Below are positions 27,986 to 36,239 of a stretch of 64,000 nt of DNA, one piece after another. The stretch comes from Rivibacter sp049446155 (lineage in GTDB: Bacteria > Pseudomonadota > Gammaproteobacteria > Burkholderiales > Burkholderiaceae_C): positions 62,001 to 126,000 of the forward strand of contig NZ_JBMSEE010000010.1 of assembly GCF_049446155.1 (NCBI RefSeq), written 5' to 3'. The first letter of the stretch is position 1. Every line of letters begins with the position of its first letter. A program made the translations under genes and the position numbers. The notes beneath the pieces were generated by a model. It saw only the letters and a program-made list of their open reading frames with translations, was not told the origin of the DNA and did no database searches.

Positions 27986-29095
27986 ATGGCCACGCTGAAA
28001 CTGAACAAACCCAAGGCGGGCGCGCCCGCCTCGTCCCCCCGCGCGCCGGTGCGCGGCGCCAACGCGCCCCGCACCCGGCCGACCCTCGCGCAGGCGCAGG
28101 CCGAGCGCGAAGCGCGCGCCCAGCGCGAGCCGCGTGAACGCGACGAGCGCGAGGCCGCCCGCGACGAACGCCGCGCACCGCGCGACGCCCGCGACCGCAG
28201 CGATGCGCGTACCGCACGGCGCCCGGACGCGCCCCGCTCCGCGCCCACGCCGGCGCGCGCCGGCCCGTCCTCCAAGCCGCGGCCCACCGGCCCCGCGCCG
28301 CGCCCGGCCCCACGCGCCGAGGCAGACGAGCCGCTGCGCCCGCGCCTGTCCAAGCGCCTGAGCGAGCTGGGCCTGGCCTCGCGCCGCGAGGCCGACGAGT
28401 GGATCGCCGCCGGCCTGGTGACCGTCGATGGCGTCGTCGTCAACGAGCTGGGCTCGCGCGTCGGCCTCGAGCAGAAGATCGAGATCGACCCGCGCGCCCG
28501 CGAGCAGCAGGCCAAGCGCGCCACCGTGCTGCTCAACAAGCCGATCGGCTACGTCAGCGGCCAGCCCGAAGACGGCCACGAGAGCGCCGCGGTGCTGATC
28601 CGCGCCGAAAACCACTGGTCCGGCGACGCCAGCGCCCTGCGCCCGCCGCGCGCGCCGCTGCCGCACCTGGCGCCCGCCGGCCGGCTCGACATCGACTCCA
28701 CCGGCCTGCTCGTGCTGACGCAAGACGGTCGCGTCGCGAAGCAGCTGATCGGTGCCGACAGCACGACCGAGAAGGAGTACCTCGTGCGCGTGACCTGGCC
28801 GGCGCGGCCGGACGTGAGCGACCTGATGTCGGCCTTTCCGCCCGAGCAGATCGAGCGCCTGCGCCACGGCCTCGAGCTCGACGGCCGCCAGCTGCAGCGC
28901 GCGCAGGTCTCGTGGCAGAACGAGCAGCAGCTGCGCTTCGTGCTGCGCGAAGGCCGCAAGCGCCAGATCCGGCGCATGTGCGAGCTGGTGGGACTGAAGG
29001 TGGTGGGGCTCAAGCGCGTGCGCATCGGGCGCATCGCGCTCGGAAAACTGCCGCTGGGGCAGTGGCGCTACCTGGCTGCCTGGGAGTCCTTCTGA
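27986..29095 (+). CDS. rRNA pseudouridine synthase, RsuA/RluB/E/F family
   Basis: This 369-residue protein has an unusual highly charged Arg/Ala/Pro-rich N-terminal extension of about 115 residues. An S4 RNA-binding domain follows (RLSKRLSELGLASRREADEWI), then the pseudouridine synthase domain. The catalytic Asp is in the motif GRLDIDSTGLLVLTQDG. LLNKPIGYVSGQ and REGRKRQIRRMCEL are family signatures. Similarity of the GYVSGQ region points to RluF (23S rRNA position 2604 and tRNA-Tyr), but RluB or RluE cannot be excluded. The disordered basic extension probably adds RNA affinity. The 3' end overlaps the convergent C39-like gene by 28 bp. Confidence 0.88.
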   Translation: MATLKLNKPKAGAPASSPRAPVRGANAPRTRPTLAQAQAEREARAQREPRERDEREAARDERRAPRDARDRSDARTARRPDAPRSAPTPARAGPSSKPRPTGPAPRPAPRAEADEPLRPRLSKRLSELGLASRREADEWIAAGLVTVDGVVVNELGSRVGLEQKIEIDPRAREQQAKRATVLLNKPIGYVSGQPEDGHESAAVLIRAENHWSGDASALRPPRAPLPHLAPAGRLDIDSTGLLVLTQDGRVAKQLIGADSTTEKEYLVRVTWPARPDVSDLMSAFPPEQIERLRHGLELDGRQLQRAQVSWQNEQQLRFVLREGRKRQIRRMCELVGLKVVGLKRVRIGRIALGKLPLGQWRYLAAWESF

Positions 29096-30051
29096 GCGGT
29101 CGCTGAGACCGCCTCGCGCGCCGCGTCGAGCCACTGCGGCTCGGCCTGCTGCGCGCGTGCCAGGCCGCGCTGCGCGGCCTCGCGCGCGGCAGCGCGCTCG
29201 CCGAGCGCGAGCCGCGTGTGGGCCAGGTTGATCCAGGCCGGCGCGCTGTCGAAGCGCCGGGCGGCGGCTTCGAACGCGTCGGCCGCGCCGCGCAGGTCGC
29301 CGCCGGCGTGGCGTGCATTGCCCAGGCCGATGGCGATCGTCACGTCGTCGGGCAGTCGCGTGGCCACCGCGGCGTAGACGCGCGCTGCGTCGCGCGGCGC
29401 CGCGCTGCGCTCGTAGGCCACCGCCGCCGACGCCAGCTCGTTGGGCTCGACGTCCCGCGGCAGCTCGCCCGGCGCCAGCGCGGCGAAGGCCCAGCGTCCG
29501 CTGCGCGCCCAGGTGCGCTCGAACACCGCCATCGACATCGCCAGCCGCTCGGTCGTGCCCGAGCGCAGCAGCATCTCGCCGCGCGGGCGGTCGAAGCCGA
29601 TCACCACCGCGTAGTGCCAGCGCGGCGCGATCGGCAGGCTCAGGTTCTGCAGCACGACCACCGGATGCCCCGCCGCGACCTCGCCCAGCAGCGCATCGAG
29701 CCGCGCCGGCAGCCGCACCGCGAAGCGGTCGTGGCGCCGGGCGGCGGCCAGCATCTCGACTTGCAGGCTGCCGCCGCGCGCCGGCACGAACACCTCTTCG
29801 CCCAGTCGCTCGGGACTCACGCCGGCGACGCCGCCGGCGCTGAGCACCGTGGCCAGCGCCGCCGGCCCGCACTGCTGGATCTCCTGCGGGAAGAACGGCG
29901 TGTCCTTCAGCTCGACACGCTCGGGCAGCCCCGCCGGCGGCGCGGCCTTCAGCGCCGCGGTCTGCGGCGCGTCGAGCGAGGCACAGCCCGCGACGCCGAA
30001 AACGAAAGCGGCGACCGCGAGGGTCGCCGCCAGCCTGCTGCGCAAGCGCAT
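29068..30051 (-). CDS. PA2778-like C39-type cysteine peptidase lipoprotein with TPR tail
   Basis: This 327-residue protein resembles Pseudomonas PA2778. A lipoprotein signal ends at VFGVAGCASLD (Cys near residue 23). The papain-like C39 domain has the catalytic Gln/Cys pair in PFFPQEIQQCGPAALATVL and the His/Asp pair in PRWHYAVVIGFDRPRG. A C-terminal part of about 120 residues contains TPR-like helices (AAADAFEAAARRFDSAPAWI, ARTRLALGERAAAREA-like). C39 enzymes usually cut leader peptides inside ABC exporters. This one is a stand-alone lipoprotein with no transporter. It starts 13 bp after a PA2779-like gene, a pairing conserved in other proteobacteria as I recall it. Confidence 0.85.
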   Translation of the reverse strand: MRLRSRLAATLAVAAFVFGVAGCASLDAPQTAALKAAPPAGLPERVELKDTPFFPQEIQQCGPAALATVLSAGGVAGVSPERLGEEVFVPARGGSLQVEMLAAARRHDRFAVRLPARLDALLGEVAAGHPVVVLQNLSLPIAPRWHYAVVIGFDRPRGEMLLRSGTTERLAMSMAVFERTWARSGRWAFAALAPGELPRDVEPNELASAAVAYERSAAPRDAARVYAAVATRLPDDVTIAIGLGNARHAGGDLRGAADAFEAAARRFDSAPAWINLAHTRLALGERAAAREAAQRGLARAQQAEPQWLDAAREAVSATAQKDSQAAR

Positions 30052-30064
30052 CGGCTTCGTTGGC

Positions 30065-30478
30065 TCAGCGCACCGAGCGCGTGAACGGGAACACCTTGGT
30101 CAGGCCGAGGATGTCGGTGACCAGCAGCAGCACGAAGATGAACACCAGCACGCCGAGGATGCTGTCGGCGCCGGCCGGCGCGGTGTCGATCGTGTGGGCG
30201 AGCTGGGCGACCTCGGCGTCGGTCAGCGAGTTGACGCGCGCACGCGCGGCATCGACGCTCACGCCGCGCTCGGCCAGGCCGGCGGCAACGTCGGCGCGAT
30301 CGAGGAAGGACAACACGTGCGCGCGCTGCTGGGCAGCCTGGGCATCGGCCGACACCACGCCTTGCGCGGCGGCGACCTGCTCGGTGCCGATCAATGCGGC
30401 TTGGGCGCTTTGCAGCGCGCCGGCGTAGCTCAGGCTCGCCGCGACGCACATGGCAATCAGGCGGTTCTTGCGGTTCAT
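30065..30478 (-). CDS. PA2779-family small membrane protein
   Basis: This 137-residue protein has a signal-like N-terminus (MNRKNRLIAMCVAASLSYAGALQSAQA), a polar alpha-helical middle rich in Ala, Gln and Asp, and a single C-terminal hydrophobic segment (ILGVLVFIFVLLLVTDILGL) followed by a short basic tail. This layout matches the PA2779 family (DUF6627 type) of unknown function. It is the first gene of a two-gene unit with the C39-like lipoprotein. The pairing suggests that the small protein is the substrate, anchor or regulator of the peptidase, which is inference. The start is MNRKNRL at 30478. A longer frame is unlikely because the signal peptide begins here. Confidence 0.82.
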   Translation of the reverse strand: MNRKNRLIAMCVAASLSYAGALQSAQAALIGTEQVAAAQGVVSADAQAAQQRAHVLSFLDRADVAAGLAERGVSVDAARARVNSLTDAEVAQLAHTIDTAPAGADSILGVLVFIFVLLLVTDILGLTKVFPFTRSVR

Positions 30479-30581
30479 GTTCTTTCTCGCTCCACGTTGC
30501 GTGTTGAAGATGACCACGGCCAGCGGCCGCAGCGCCCGGAAATCGTAACTGGCAAGCAGCGTGCCCCCGGAACCGCTTTGT

Positions 30582-30593
30582 TACTCTCGGTAC
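30582..30593 (+). promoter_or_regulatory. -10-like hexamer TACTCT six bases before the Bcr/CflA gene ATG
   Basis: TACTCT (30582-30587) followed by CGGTAC and the ATG at 30594 predicts a transcript starting at the initiation codon. No Shine-Dalgarno sequence is seen upstream. Confidence 0.4.
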
Positions 30594-31853
30594 ATGTCCC
30601 AATCCGCCCCCGGCGGCACGCCCGAGGGCGGCGTGCAGCGCCCCTTGCTCGACCCGGTGCTGGTGGTCTGGGCGCTGACCCTGCTGCTGGGCATCCAGCC
30701 GCTGACCACCGACCTCTACCTGCCCGCCCTGCCCGGCCTGAAGGCCGAGCTGAACGCGCCGATGGGCGCGGCCCAGCTCACGCTGTCGGCGCTGATCCTC
30801 GCCTTCGGCTTCGGCCAGCTCGCGCTCGGGCCGCTGGCCGACCGCACCGGGCGCAAGCCGGTGCTGCTGGCGGGTCTTGCGGCCTACGTGGTCGCCGCAC
30901 TCGGCGCGATGTTCGCCGCGACGATCGAGGCCGTGATCGCCTGGCGCGCGCTGCAAGGCGCCGGCATGGCCGCCGCGGTCGTGTGCGCGCGCGCGATGGT
31001 GCGCGACCTCTATCCGCCGCACGAGGGCATGCGCGTGATGTCGCGCGGCATGTCGGGCCTGGGCGTGATCGCGCTGTCCAGCCCGGCGCTCGGCGGCGTG
31101 ATCGCCGCGTGGCTGGGCTGGCGCGCCGCGATCGCGGTGCTGGCCCTGTTCGGCGCCGCCACGCTGGCCTTCGTGCTGTGGCGCCTGCCCGAGACCATCG
31201 TGCAGCGCAACCCGCAGGCCACGCGGCTCAAGCCACTGATGGCCTCATGGCGCGAGATCGCCGCGCACCCGACCTTTCGCGCCTACGCCGGCCTCACGTT
31301 CGCGACCTACGCCGGCCTCTACACCTTTCTCGCCGGCTCGTCGTTCGTCTTCATCGAGGCGCTCGGGCTGTCGCGCACGGCCTACGGCCTGTCGGTCGCG
31401 TCGAGCTCGGTCGCCTACCTGCTGGGCACCTTCGCGTGCCGGCGCTGGCTCGCGCTGCACGGCGCGCGCGTCGCGGTGCGGCGCGCCGGCTGGTGCACGC
31501 TGGTCGGCGGCGTCGGCATGGCCGCGCTGACGCTGGGGGCCGGCGCCAGCGCCTGGAGCCTCCTCGTTCCGCAGTGGTTCTATGCCTTCGGCCACGGCAT
31601 CCACCAGCCCTGCGGCCAGGCCGGCGCGGTGGGGCCCTTCCCGCGCCAGGCCGGCGCCGCCTCGGCGCTCGCCGGCTTCGTTCTGGCCGGCGGCGCGTTC
31701 GCGGTCGGCGCCTGGCTGGGCCTCGCGATGGACGGCAGCGCGACGCCGGTGGTGCTGACGATCGCGTTCTGGTCGATCCTCACGGCCGCGATCGCGTGGA
31801 CCGGCGTGCAGCGGCACGGCGAGCCGCAAGCCGCGGTGCCCAAGCCCGCCTGA
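30594..31853 (+). CDS. Bcr/CflA-family MFS drug exporter
   Basis: This 419-residue major-facilitator transporter has twelve predicted helices. The Bcr/CflA signature is clear: LLGIQPLTTDLYLPALPGL at the end of helix 1, and GPLADRTGRKPVLLAG as motif A between helices 2 and 3. LQGAGMAAAVVCARAMVRDLY is another family block. Members export drugs such as bicyclomycin and also cysteine or sulfonamides by proton antiport. The natural substrate is unknown. It is nine bases ahead of miaA, so the two are probably co-transcribed, though without obvious functional connection. The start at 30594 (MSQSAPGG) is supported by the six-base-spaced TACTCT. Confidence 0.92.
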   Translation: MSQSAPGGTPEGGVQRPLLDPVLVVWALTLLLGIQPLTTDLYLPALPGLKAELNAPMGAAQLTLSALILAFGFGQLALGPLADRTGRKPVLLAGLAAYVVAALGAMFAATIEAVIAWRALQGAGMAAAVVCARAMVRDLYPPHEGMRVMSRGMSGLGVIALSSPALGGVIAAWLGWRAAIAVLALFGAATLAFVLWRLPETIVQRNPQATRLKPLMASWREIAAHPTFRAYAGLTFATYAGLYTFLAGSSFVFIEALGLSRTAYGLSVASSSVAYLLGTFACRRWLALHGARVAVRRAGWCTLVGGVGMAALTLGAGASAWSLLVPQWFYAFGHGIHQPCGQAGAVGPFPRQAGAASALAGFVLAGGAFAVGAWLGLAMDGSATPVVLTIAFWSILTAAIAWTGVQRHGEPQAAVPKPA

Positions 31854-31862
31854 GCCCGCGCG

Positions 31863-32816
31863 ATGGCGATCGACTACCTGTGCCTCGCCGGCCCCACCGC
31901 CTCCGGCAAGACCGCCGCGGCGCTGGCCGTTGCGCGCGCCTTCGCGGCCGAGGGCCGCGCGGTCGAGATCGTCAGCGTCGACTCGGCCCTGGTCTACCGC
32001 GACATGGACATCGGCACCGCCAAGCCCAGCGCCGCCGAACGCGCCGCGGTGCCGCACCACCTGATCGATCTCATCGAGCCGACGCAGAGCTATTCGGCCG
32101 CCGCCTTCGTGGCCGATGCGACGCGGCTCGTCGCCGAGATCCGCGCGCGCGGCGCGCTGCCGCTGCTGGTGGGCGGCACGATGCTGTACTTCAAGGCCTT
32201 GTTCGACGGCCTCGACGCGCTGCCGCCCGCCGACGCGGCACGGCGCGCGGCGATCGAGTCGCGCGCGCAGCGCGAGGGCTGGCCGGCGCTGCATGCCGAG
32301 CTCGCGCGCATCGACCCCGCGACCGCCGCGCGGCTCGCACCGGCCGACGCGCAGCGCATCTCGCGCGCGCTCGAGGTCTGGCAGGCCACCGGCCGCACGC
32401 TGTCGAGCTTTCACAGCGGCCGCTTCGACGGCGCGGGCGGTGCACCTTCGGGCACCGCCTTGATCTCGCTCGAACCCGCCGATCGCGCCTGGCTGCACCA
32501 GCGCATCGCCCAGCGCTTCGACGCGATGCTGGCGGCCGGCTTCGTCGACGAGCTGCGCCGATTGCACGCGCGCGCCGATCTGCGCGCCGATCTGCCGTCG
32601 ATGCGCTGCGTCGGTTACCGCCAGGGCTGGGAGCTGCTGGACGCCGGCGATGACCTCGCCGCGCTGCGCGAGCGCGGCATCGCCGCGACGCGCCAGCTCG
32701 CCAAGCGACAGCTCACCTGGCTGCGCTCGATGCCGTGGCGCCACGTGGTCGAGTGCGACGCGCCCGACGCCGCCGAACGTGTGGTCGCGCTGGCGCGCCG
32801 GCTGAGCCTCGCATGA
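31863..32816 (+). CDS. miaA: tRNA dimethylallyltransferase
   Basis: This 317-residue enzyme isopentenylates A37 in tRNAs that read codons beginning with U. The P-loop GPTASGKT is at residues 10-17. DSALVYRDMDIGTAKPS follows, carrying the general-base Asp of the family. VGGTMLYFKAL and MRCVGYRQGWELL are MiaA hallmarks, and the C-terminal RQLAKRQLTWLRSM completes the fold. The length is normal. It ends as ATGA with the start of the ABC ATPase gene, implying translational coupling. This differs from the common mutL-miaA-hfq arrangement, although mutL is only 5 kb upstream. Confidence 0.96.
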   Translation: MAIDYLCLAGPTASGKTAAALAVARAFAAEGRAVEIVSVDSALVYRDMDIGTAKPSAAERAAVPHHLIDLIEPTQSYSAAAFVADATRLVAEIRARGALPLLVGGTMLYFKALFDGLDALPPADAARRAAIESRAQREGWPALHAELARIDPATAARLAPADAQRISRALEVWQATGRTLSSFHSGRFDGAGGAPSGTALISLEPADRAWLHQRIAQRFDAMLAAGFVDELRRLHARADLRADLPSMRCVGYRQGWELLDAGDDLAALRERGIAATRQLAKRQLTWLRSMPWRHVVECDAPDAAERVVALARRLSLA

Positions 32817-33499
32817 GCACGCAGCCCGCCGCGGTGCTCGAGGTCGAAGGCCTCGCCAAGCGCTTCGGCGAGACGGTCGTGTTCGAGCAGGTGTCGCTGC
32901 GCATCGCGGCGGGCGAGTTCGTCGCGCTGGTCGGCGAGTCGGGCGTCGGCAAGTCGACCCTGCTCAATGCGATCGCCGGGCTGGAGCCGGTCGACGCCGG
33001 CCGCGTGCGCCTGGACGGCCGCGACGTGCAGGCACTGCCCGACGACGGACGCGCGCAGCTGCGCCGCAGCGCGCTAGGCTTCGTGTTCCAGGCCTTCCAC
33101 GTGCTGCCGCACCTGACGGTGGCCGACAACGTCGCGCTGCCGCTGCTGCTGCTCGGCCGCCCCGACGCCGCGCGCGTGCAGCGCATGCTCGACGCGGTCG
33201 GCCTGGGCGCGCTGGGCGCGCGGCTGCCGCAGCAACTGTCGGGCGGCCAGCTGCAGCGCGTGGCGATCGCGCGCGCGCTGGTGCACCGCCCGCGCCTGGT
33301 GCTGGCCGACGAGCCGACCGGCAACCTCGACCCGGCCACCGCCGAGCGCGTGCTCGACCTGCTGGTCGCCGAATTGGCTAGCGAGGGCACGGCCTGCCTG
33401 CTGGTCACGCATTCCCAGGCGGCGGCCGCGCGTGCGCATCGCGTGCTGCGGCTGACGCCGCAAGGGGTCGTGCCGGCCCCCCCCCGCGAACAGGGGTAG
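32813..33499 (+). CDS. ABC transporter ATPase, LolD/MacB-type
   Basis: This 228-residue ABC ATPase has Walker A GESGVGKST near residue 43, the Q-loop in LGFVFQAFHVLPHLTV, signature LSGGQLQRVAIARAL, Walker B LVLADEPTGNLD and switch His in LLVTHSQ. The VFQAFHVLPHLTVADNV and ADEPTGNLD blocks place it with the LolD/MacB/FtsE group, which power extraction or mechanotransmission and not substrate import. Its partner is the FtsX-type permease starting at 33669. Its ATG overlaps the miaA stop. A run of nine C bases (33477-33485) lies within its last six codons and could give length variants of the C-terminus. Confidence 0.93.
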   Translation: MSTQPAAVLEVEGLAKRFGETVVFEQVSLRIAAGEFVALVGESGVGKSTLLNAIAGLEPVDAGRVRLDGRDVQALPDDGRAQLRRSALGFVFQAFHVLPHLTVADNVALPLLLLGRPDAARVQRMLDAVGLGALGARLPQQLSGGQLQRVAIARALVHRPRLVLADEPTGNLDPATAERVLDLLVAELASEGTACLLVTHSQAAAARAHRVLRLTPQGVVPAPPREQG

Positions 33500-33621
33500 C
33501 GTTTGGAACCAGACACCGACCGCGCCGCCTGTCGGTGCTAATCTACCGCTCGTCTGCTCCGGCAGACGATTTGTTCTTTCCTCCCTCCCTCCGGCCGCCC
33601 TCACGGGCGGCCTTTTTTTTT
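33500..33621 (+). ncRNA. Candidate three-hairpin small RNA or structured leader
   Basis: The gap between the ABC ATPase and its permease encodes three successive hairpins on the plus strand. The first is CACCGAC/GTCGGTG (33514-33520 with 33531-33537). The second is CGTCTGC/GCAGACG (33551-33557 with 33562-33568). The third is GGCCGCCC/GGGCGGCC with a T-run. Between the second and third lies an unpaired pyrimidine stretch, TTCTTTCCTCCCTCCCTCC, complementary to Shine-Dalgarno sequences. This is the layout of a trans-acting sRNA or of an attenuated leader. I could not identify a promoter or a known family. Confidence 0.5.
33593..33621 (+). terminator. Strong intrinsic terminator between ABC ATPase and permease genes
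   Basis: The stem GGCCGCCC (33593-33600), loop TCAC, stem GGGCGGCC (33605-33612) and nine T bases form a textbook Rho-independent terminator on the plus strand. It lies inside what should be one transporter operon, so the permease probably has its own promoter or depends on read-through. Confidence 0.9.
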
Positions 33622-33668
33622 GCCCGGCGGTCGCTGCGGCGCCGGCCGGCGCGTCGCCACAATGAACC

Positions 33669-36239
33669 GTGGCCGCTCCCCTTTCCGCTCCCGCCGCTTT
33701 CGACGTGCCGCTTGCCGCGCTGCTGCGCGCGCTGTCGTGGCCCGAAGCGCGCCGCCACGCGCTGCGCCACGCGACCGCCGTGCTGGCGGTGATGCTGGGC
33801 GTGGCGCTGGCCTGGTCGGTGCACCTGATCAACGCCTCGGCGCTGGCCGAGTTCGGCGCCGCGGTGCGCAGCGTCAACGGCGAGCCCGACCTGATCCTGG
33901 CCGGCAGCGCCGGCAGCCTCGACGAGGCCGACTACGCGCGCGTCGCCGCGCTGCCCGAAGTGGCGCTCGCGTCGCCGGTGATCGAGGTCGAGACGCAGGC
34001 CGAGGCCGCCGATGGCCGGCGCTTCACGCTGCGCGTGCTCGGGCTGGACGCGCTGGTCGCGCCGATGCTCGCGCCCGACGTGCTGCCGCGCCCCAACGAC
34101 GACGAAGCCCAGCCGGCGCGCGTCGCGCTCGACCCCGACGTGGTCTTCCTCAACCCGACCGCGCGCGCGCACGTCGGCGCGGCCCGAACGCTGGCGCTGC
34201 AAAGCGGGCTGGCCCGCGTGCCGTTGCGCATCGCTGGCGGCGTGGCGGCGGCCGGCGCGCCGCTGGCGGTGATGGACATCGCCGGTGCGCAGGCGCGCTT
34301 CGGTGCGCCGGGGCGCATCACGCGCGTGGACCTGCGGCTTGCCGAGGGCGTGGACCGCACGGCCTTCGAGGCCGCGGCGCGGCGCGCCGGCTTGCTCGAC
34401 GGCGAGCGCCGCGTGCTCGAGCCGCGCGCCTCCGAGCAGCGGCTGTCCAACGTCTCGCGCGCCTACCGCGTCAACCTCACGGTGCTGGCCCTCGTGGCGC
34501 TGTTCACCGGGGCCTTCCTCGTCTATTCGGTCCTGTCGCTGGCGGTCGCGCAGCGCCAGCCGCAGTTCGCGCTGCTGGGCGTGCTGGGCCTGGCGGCGCG
34601 CGAGCGGCGCCGGCTCGTGATCGCCGAGGCGGCCGTGGTCGGCGTGATCGGCAGCGCGCTGGGGCTGCTGCTCGGCACCGCGCTCGCGCTGGCCGCGCTG
34701 CGCTGGCTGGGCGGCGACCTCGGCGGGGGCTACTTCGAGGATCTGGCACCGGCGCTGCGCGCCTCGCCGCTGGCGGCCGCCGGCTACGGGGCGCTCGGCA
34801 TCGTCGCGGCGATGGTGGGCGGCTGGGCGCCGGCGCGCGCGGCCGAACAATTGCCGCCGGCCCAGGCGCTCAAGGGCCTGGGCACCGACGCCGGGCGCCG
34901 CGAACACCCGCGCCTCGCGCTCGGCGCGATGGCCGCCGGCAGCCTGCTCGCGCTGCTGCCGCCGGTGGCCGGGCTGCCGCTGGCGGCCTATGCCTCGGTC
35001 GCGGTGCTGCTGCTGGGCGGCATCGCGGCCGTGCCCAGCGTCGTCGCGGCGCTGCTGCGATACGCGCGACCCGGCCGCAACCCGCTCAAACTGCTCGCCA
35101 TCGAGCGCGCACGCCACCAGCGCGCCACCGCCACGGTCGCGGTGGCCGGCGTCGTGGCGAGCCTGGCGCTGTCGGTCGCGCTGACGATCATGGTGGCGAG
35201 CTTTCGCGACGCGGTCTCGCGCTGGCTCGACGTGGTGCTGCCGGCCGACCTCTACGTGCGCACCGCGCCCGGCTCGTCGCAGGCCGCGTGGCTGCCGCCG
35301 GCGTTCGTCGCCGCCGCTGCCGCGCTGCCCGGCGTCGAGCAGGCGCGCGCGCAGCGCGTGCTGCCGATCGCCTTGCGCCCCGATCGCGCGCCGCCCGCGT
35401 TGCTGGCGCGCGAGCTGGGCCCCGATCCGGCGGCCAGCCTGCCGCTGGTGGGCGCGCTGCGGCCCGCGCGCCCCGGCCTGTCGAGCGCCTACGTCAGCGA
35501 AGCCTTCGCGGCGCTCTACGACGCCGCGCCCGGGCGCGAAGTCGCCGTGCCGCTCACCGCCGCCGACGGCCGCACGCGCGAGGTACGCTTCCTCGTGCGC
35601 GGCGTCTGGCGCGACTACGCGCGACAGCACGGCGCGGTGATCATTGCGCGCGCCGACTACGTCGCGCTGACCGGCGACGAGCGCGTCAACGACCTCGCGC
35701 TGACGCTGCGCCGCGGCGCCGATGCCGATGCCGTGCGCGCGCGGCTCGTTGCGCTCGCCGGCGACGCGGCGCTGCTCGAGTTCGCGCGCGCCGACGAGCT
35801 GCGCGCGACCTCGCTGGCGATCTTCGACCGCAGCTTCGCGGTCACCGTCTGGCTGCAGGCGGTCGCGATCGGCATCGGCCTGGTCGGCCTGGCGGCCAGC
35901 ACCTCGGCCCAGGTGCTGGCGCGGCGGCGCGAGTTCGGCCTGATGGCGCACCTGGGCTGCACGCGCCGCCAGGTGCTGGCCATCGTGGCCGGCGAGGCGG
36001 CGCTGTGGACCGGCGCCGGCGCGGTCGTCGGCCTCGCGCTCGGGCTCGCGGTCTCGGTGGTGCTCGTGTACGTCGTCAATCCGCAGAGCTTTCACTGGAC
36101 GATGGAGCTGCGCGTGCCGTTGGCGCGCGTCGCCGCGCTGGTCGCGGCGGTGCTGGCCTCGGGCACGCTGACCGCATGGCTCGCGGCGCGCCGCGCGTCG
36201 TCCTACGACGCGGTGCAGGCGGTGAAGGAGGACTGGTGA
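33669..36239 (+). CDS. FtsX-type ABC transporter permease
   Basis: This 856-residue inner-membrane protein has the duplicated layout of long LolC/MacB-like permeases. One transmembrane helix lies near residue 40, then a large periplasmic domain, then two FtsX helical bundles (about residues 275-430 and 720-850) separated by a second periplasmic domain. The closing segment AWLAARRASSYDAVQAVKEDW is typical of FtsX domains. The partner ATPase ends 169 bp upstream. The start is a GTG at 33669, five bases after CACAAT, so its mRNA may be leaderless. It is translationally coupled to the next gene. The likely role is release or extrusion of a lipid or lipoprotein-like substrate together with the AttH-like protein. 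Confidence 0.88.
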   Translation: MAAPLSAPAAFDVPLAALLRALSWPEARRHALRHATAVLAVMLGVALAWSVHLINASALAEFGAAVRSVNGEPDLILAGSAGSLDEADYARVAALPEVALASPVIEVETQAEAADGRRFTLRVLGLDALVAPMLAPDVLPRPNDDEAQPARVALDPDVVFLNPTARAHVGAARTLALQSGLARVPLRIAGGVAAAGAPLAVMDIAGAQARFGAPGRITRVDLRLAEGVDRTAFEAAARRAGLLDGERRVLEPRASEQRLSNVSRAYRVNLTVLALVALFTGAFLVYSVLSLAVAQRQPQFALLGVLGLAARERRRLVIAEAAVVGVIGSALGLLLGTALALAALRWLGGDLGGGYFEDLAPALRASPLAAAGYGALGIVAAMVGGWAPARAAEQLPPAQALKGLGTDAGRREHPRLALGAMAAGSLLALLPPVAGLPLAAYASVAVLLLGGIAAVPSVVAALLRYARPGRNPLKLLAIERARHQRATATVAVAGVVASLALSVALTIMVASFRDAVSRWLDVVLPADLYVRTAPGSSQAAWLPPAFVAAAAALPGVEQARAQRVLPIALRPDRAPPALLARELGPDPAASLPLVGALRPARPGLSSAYVSEAFAALYDAAPGREVAVPLTAADGRTREVRFLVRGVWRDYARQHGAVIIARADYVALTGDERVNDLALTLRRGADADAVRARLVALAGDAALLEFARADELRATSLAIFDRSFAVTVWLQAVAIGIGLVGLAASTSAQVLARRREFGLMAHLGCTRRQVLAIVAGEAALWTGAGAVVGLALGLAVSVVLVYVVNPQSFHWTMELRVPLARVAALVAAVLASGTLTAWLAARRASSYDAVQAVKEDW

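Noticed and set aside
33543..36095. Minus-strand frame of 850 codons opposite the ABC permease
   Set aside because: Antisense shadow, Arg/Gln/His-rich with no motifs, and it reads through the terminator and RNA candidate.
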